From positions 1 through 8,442 of the forward strand of contig CAUJEQ010000122.1 of the NCBI GenBank assembly GCA_963169135.1: DNA of 8,442 bases, written 5' to 3'. A program made the position numbers and the translations under genes. This document shows, piece after piece, positions 6,119 through 8,442 of the stretch (its first letter is position 1; each line of letters opens with the position of its first letter). Below the pieces are notes generated by a model. That model was not told where the DNA came from and did no database searches. It was given only the letters and a program-made list of their open reading frames with translations. The DNA is from Chloroflexota bacterium (GTDB lineage: Bacteria > Chloroflexota > Dehalococcoidia > Tepidiformales > Tepidiformaceae).

Positions 6119-7026
6119 CGGCCTTCCCCCGCCACACTCTGGAGGTCAATCACGGCTTCATCGACCGAGGCCTCCTCGACGCGGAAGTCGAGGATGGTGA
6201 TGCCGGCGCTGAAGAGGGCTTCGACGATCTGCGCTTTGTTCTCGGCGCGGCAGGTGACCACGAGCCAGTCGCCAGCCTGGTCGACGGCGCCCGCGACGGC
6301 GGTAGATCGAATCACTGGCACGGCATCGGGGCTGTGCCCGTTGAGACGGAGGTAGAGCTTGCTCCCGACGGCCGCGTTAGCGGTCAGTTGCTTTGCCGGA
6401 CCCTGAAAGACGGCCTTGCCCTGGTCGAGCACGAGAGCGCTGGCGGCGACGTAGGGGACGTCCTCGAGCCAGTGGGTCGAAAGGATGATCGCCTTGCCGA
6501 GTTCGCGCTGGTCCTGGACCAGGCGGCGGAGTTCCAGGCGAGCGGAGACATCAAGGCCGGACGCAGGTTCGTCGAGGACGAGAAGGGGCGGGTCAGCCAG
6601 CAACGCAAGGGCGAGGGCGAGGCGCTGGCGCATCCCACCCGAAAGGGCATCGGTGCGCTTCTCGGTATGGTCGGCGAGGCCCACCCATTCGACAACCTCG
6701 CGGGCGCGCTCGTGGGAGACGCCCTTGAGGTCGGCGTAGAACATGCCGGTCTCCCGGACGGAAAGGTCGCCATGGAGCGCGGGCTGCTGCGGCACATAGC
6801 CGATGAGCCGGCGCGCCTGCTTGCCCTTGCGAGCGACATCGATGCCATCGATGAGGACCTGTCCCTCGAACTTCAGCAGGCCGATGATGCACTTCAGGAG
6901 CGTGGTCTTGCCGGCGCCATTGGCTCCGATAACGGCCAGCACGGAGCCTTTCCCGAGTTCGAGGGAGACGCCGTCGAGCGCGGCGTTCGTTCCGTAGCGT
7001 TTGCGCGCATCGCGCACAGTCAACAT
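6115..7026 (-). CDS. nosF: NosF: ABC transporter ATP-binding protein for nitrous oxide reductase maturation
   Basis: An ABC ATPase of about 303 residues. Visible motifs, numbered from ATG 7026: Walker A GANGAGKTT (34-42), Q-loop PQQP (79-82), signature LSGGMRQR (128-135), Walker B LLVLDEP (148-154), D-loop SGLD, and switch His185 in STHWLED. All nucleotide-binding residues are intact, so it should hydrolyse ATP. The last ~75 residues form an extra C-terminal domain (YLRLNGHSPD... to the end) as in other NosF-like ATPases. I prefer ATG 7026 over GTG 7035: the strong box GAGGGGGG ends 8 bases before this ATG but would abut the GTG. The gene overlaps the nosD stop by 7 bp (or 16 bp with GTG 7035) and overlaps nosY by ATGA. 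It powers the NosDFY complex at the cytoplasmic face. Confidence 0.93.
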   Translation of the reverse strand: MLTVRDARKRYGTNAALDGVSLELGKGSVLAVIGANGAGKTTLLKCIIGLLKFEGQVLIDGIDVARKGKQARRLIGYVPQQPALHGDLSVRETGMFYADLKGVSHERAREVVEWVGLADHTEKRTDALSGGMRQRLALALALLADPPLLVLDEPASGLDVSARLELRRLVQDQRELGKAIILSTHWLEDVPYVAASALVLDQGKAVFQGPAKQLTANAAVGSKLYLRLNGHSPDAVPVIRSTAVAGAVDQAGDWLVVTCRAENKAQIVEALFSAGITILDFRVEEASVDEAVIDLQSVAGEGR

Positions 7027-8442
7027 GGTTGCCACCCCCCTCGCCTACCCCTCGCGGCGGACGCGAAGACGGCGACCGGCACCGCAACGAGTGCCAACAA
7101 TGCCACGTAGAGCACGGCCGGGCCACTGCTGCCGGTACCGGCCAGCGACATCGTCGGTGACATCAGGGGATGGGGGTCCACAACACGCGTTTTGGGTTCG
7201 TAGACAGGGAACCACTTGGCGCCCAGGTCGAGGGCGGTTTGGGCGGGGCTGAAACGATAGGCGCGGATGGACTCGTTCTCCTGGATCAGGTCGTCGAAAG
7301 CGCCTTCGTAGCGGTATTCGAGGTCGCCGATGCCGTCGCCATCGGCATCGTAGCCGCGGTAGTCGTCCCAGTAGTTGCCGCGACCCGCCAGTGCCCACTT
7401 GTTGGCTTTCTGGATGTCGCCTCCACGGCCCTCAACCTGACCAAGGTTTCCCACGAAGGTGTTTCCGCTGAACACGGCTCCGGTGGTGCTCGTCAGCTCG
7501 ATCGCCACCTGGTTGAAGCCGATGAGGTTGTCGGTGATTTCGACGAACGACCCGGGCGTGTGGGGAGCGCCCTCCATGGTGATGCCCAGGCGGTTGTGGT
7601 GGATGCGGTTGTCGATCATCACGACATCGTCGACATCCTTGAAGAGGAGGCCGTAGCCCGAGGCCTCAGACCGGTTGTAGCCGAACTCGTTGCGCTCGAA
7701 GCGAAGCCGCCGAGAGTACATGAGGGCGCCACCGGCCGTGCTGTGCGTGAACGAGTTGTCCATGAAGACGTTGTCATCGGCGTACATGTAATGGATGCCG
7801 TACCGGACGTCGGTGACGGTGTTGCGCTCGATGCTGTTGAACTCGGCGAATCCAAGGAAGATGCCATCCTTGGTGCGGGTGATGAGGTTGTCCTCGATCC
7901 GGTTGTCTTTCGTGGAGTAGAGATAGATGCCGTGGCCGCGTCGCTCGCTCGAGAACTCGTCGATGCTGCTGATCCGGTTGTTCTTGACGGTGTGCCCCTC
8001 GCTTTCGATGAGCGTCACGCCGTAGAGCACGTTGCGAATGATGTTGTCTTCCACGACGGCGTTGTTCCCGCGGAGGCGGACGGCGGTAGGCTCATCGGAG
8101 ACGTTGGTCCCGGATCCCTCGATAACGAAACCGCGGATGGTTACTCCATCCGCGGTGATGACGACCACGTCTCCGGTGCCCCCACCGTCTATGACTGGCC
8201 GCCCCTCCCCCAGGAGGGTCACCTGTTTGTCGATGACGAGTTGCTCCCTGTAAGTCCCGGGCGGGACGATGACGGTATCGCCGGGTGAGGCGGCGGCGAT
8301 CAGGGATGCGATGGATGGCTGCTGTGCGCTGGCTTCAGAGGGTTGCCCCGATGCTGCCACGCCGGCGAGAAGGAGCGTCCCGATAACCGCGGCCGCGGCC
8401 GTCGGGGTGCCGGTGTTTTGCCAGGTGTTGCGCAGGAAGCGG
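7020..8442 (-). CDS. nosD: NosD: extracytoplasmic beta-helix protein for nitrous oxide reductase maturation, 5' end outside window
   Basis: At least 473 residues. The body is a right-handed parallel beta-helix with repeats of the NxIxxN...GI type (for example VEDNIIRNVLYGVTLIES), then the NosD hallmark NYWDDYRGYD followed by DADGDGIGDLEYR (about 7310-7378). The frame stays open from GTG 8360 to the right edge with no stop; those 27 codons read RFLRNTW..., AAAAVIGTLLLAGVAA, and with the sequence beyond 8360 they form a secretion signal with a likely cleavage after ASA before QQ. The GTG at 8360 is therefore not the true start. A hydrophobic stretch (PAVLYVALLALVAVPVAVF, about 7063-7121) followed by RGRR near the C-terminus looks like a membrane anchor. 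Sulfur delivery to NosZ with NosFY is the known role. The stop overlaps nosF. Confidence 0.93.
   Translation of the reverse strand, partial: RFLRNTWQNTGTPTAAAAVIGTLLLAGVAASGQPSEASAQQPSIASLIAAASPGDTVIVPPGTYREQLVIDKQVTLLGEGRPVIDGGGTGDVVVITADGVTIRGFVIEGSGTNVSDEPTAVRLRGNNAVVEDNIIRNVLYGVTLIESEGHTVKNNRISSIDEFSSERRGHGIYLYSTKDNRIEDNLITRTKDGIFLGFAEFNSIERNTVTDVRYGIHYMYADDNVFMDNSFTHSTAGGALMYSRRLRFERNEFGYNRSEASGYGLLFKDVDDVVMIDNRIHHNRLGITMEGAPHTPGSFVEITDNLIGFNQVAIELTSTTGAVFSGNTFVGNLGQVEGRGGDIQKANKWALAGRGNYWDDYRGYDADGDGIGDLEYRYEGAFDDLIQENESIRAYRFSPAQTALDLGAKWFPVYEPKTRVVDPHPLMSPTMSLAGTGSSGPAVLYVALLALVAVPVAVFASAARGRRGGWQPC
7037..7044 (-). promoter_or_regulatory. Ribosome binding site that fixes the nosF start
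   Basis: On the minus strand GAGGGGGG lies inside the end of nosD, about 8-10 bases before ATG 7026 and directly against GTG 7035. Spacing favours the ATG as the main initiation codon. Confidence 0.5.

Noticed and set aside
6334..7110. 258-codon plus-strand frame opposite nosF
   Set aside because: The opposite strand has every ABC ATPase motif intact; this frame shows none and no ribosome binding site logic.
7170..8288. Long open frame (372 codons) on the plus strand opposite nosD
   Set aside because: It is antisense to the clearly recognisable NosD beta-helix, has biased Val/Asp/Ala/Glu composition from the GC-rich complementary codons, and has no recognisable domain.
7459..8288. Short repeated patterns in nosD as a possible DNA repeat array
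   Set aside because: The periodicity comes from the protein-level beta-helix repeats (N-x-I/x-N turns); no DNA unit is conserved, so it is neither CRISPR nor a tandem repeat.
8384..8403. GGCCGCGG-rich block near the right edge as a regulatory palindrome
   Set aside because: It encodes the Ala-rich start of the NosD signal peptide core; alternating GCC/GCG alanine codons explain the symmetry.

Overview
The window is a dense, high-GC bacterial chromosomal segment with eight protein genes, no RNA genes and no mobile elements. Shine-Dalgarno-like GAGGGG/AAAGAGGG boxes, ATGA stop/start overlaps and short intergenic gaps are all bacterial. The taxon cannot be fixed from the sequence. High GC, a NosD with a C-terminal membrane anchor, and an archaeal/SCPx-type thiolase next to Gct-type CoA-transferase subunits would fit a Chloroflexota-like or actinobacterial-like monoderm, but this is only inference.

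Region 1 (1-2383, + strand) is an acyl-CoA operon. It holds the 3' end of a thiolase of the SCPx/archaeal type (cut by the left edge), then, after a 73-bp gap with a strong hairpin, the two subunits of a family I CoA-transferase of the glutaconate CoA-transferase/IpdAB type, joined by an ATGA overlap. Region 2 (2384-2532) is a convergent gap with two GC-rich stem-loops, one of them a perfect 12-bp stem. Region 3 (2533-5283) is a divergent pair: an alpha/beta hydrolase on the minus strand and a thiamine-diphosphate enzyme on the plus strand that most resembles ILVBL / 2-hydroxyacyl-CoA lyase. They share a 117-bp promoter region with a GATATG-N8-CATATC inverted repeat.

Region 4 (5303-8442, - strand) is the distal part of a nitrous-oxide-reductase maturation operon, nosD-nosF-nosY, with overlapping genes. 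NosD is open at its 5' end: the reading frame continues to the right window edge and encodes a signal peptide there, so the true start lies outside. NosF and NosY form the ABC transporter that works with NosD to supply sulfur for the Cu-S centre of NosZ. nosZ itself, if present, would be beyond the right edge. nosY ends the operon here and is not followed by nosL; only 19 bp separate its stop from that of the convergent thiamine-diphosphate gene.

Together the window joins an acyl-CoA/2-hydroxyacyl-CoA catabolic neighbourhood with an N2O-respiration accessory operon. I see no clear novel defence or mobile system. The most useful leads are the TPP lyase with its divergent hydrolase, the modified thiolase active site, the architecture of the NosD ends, and the hairpins that separate every transcription unit.
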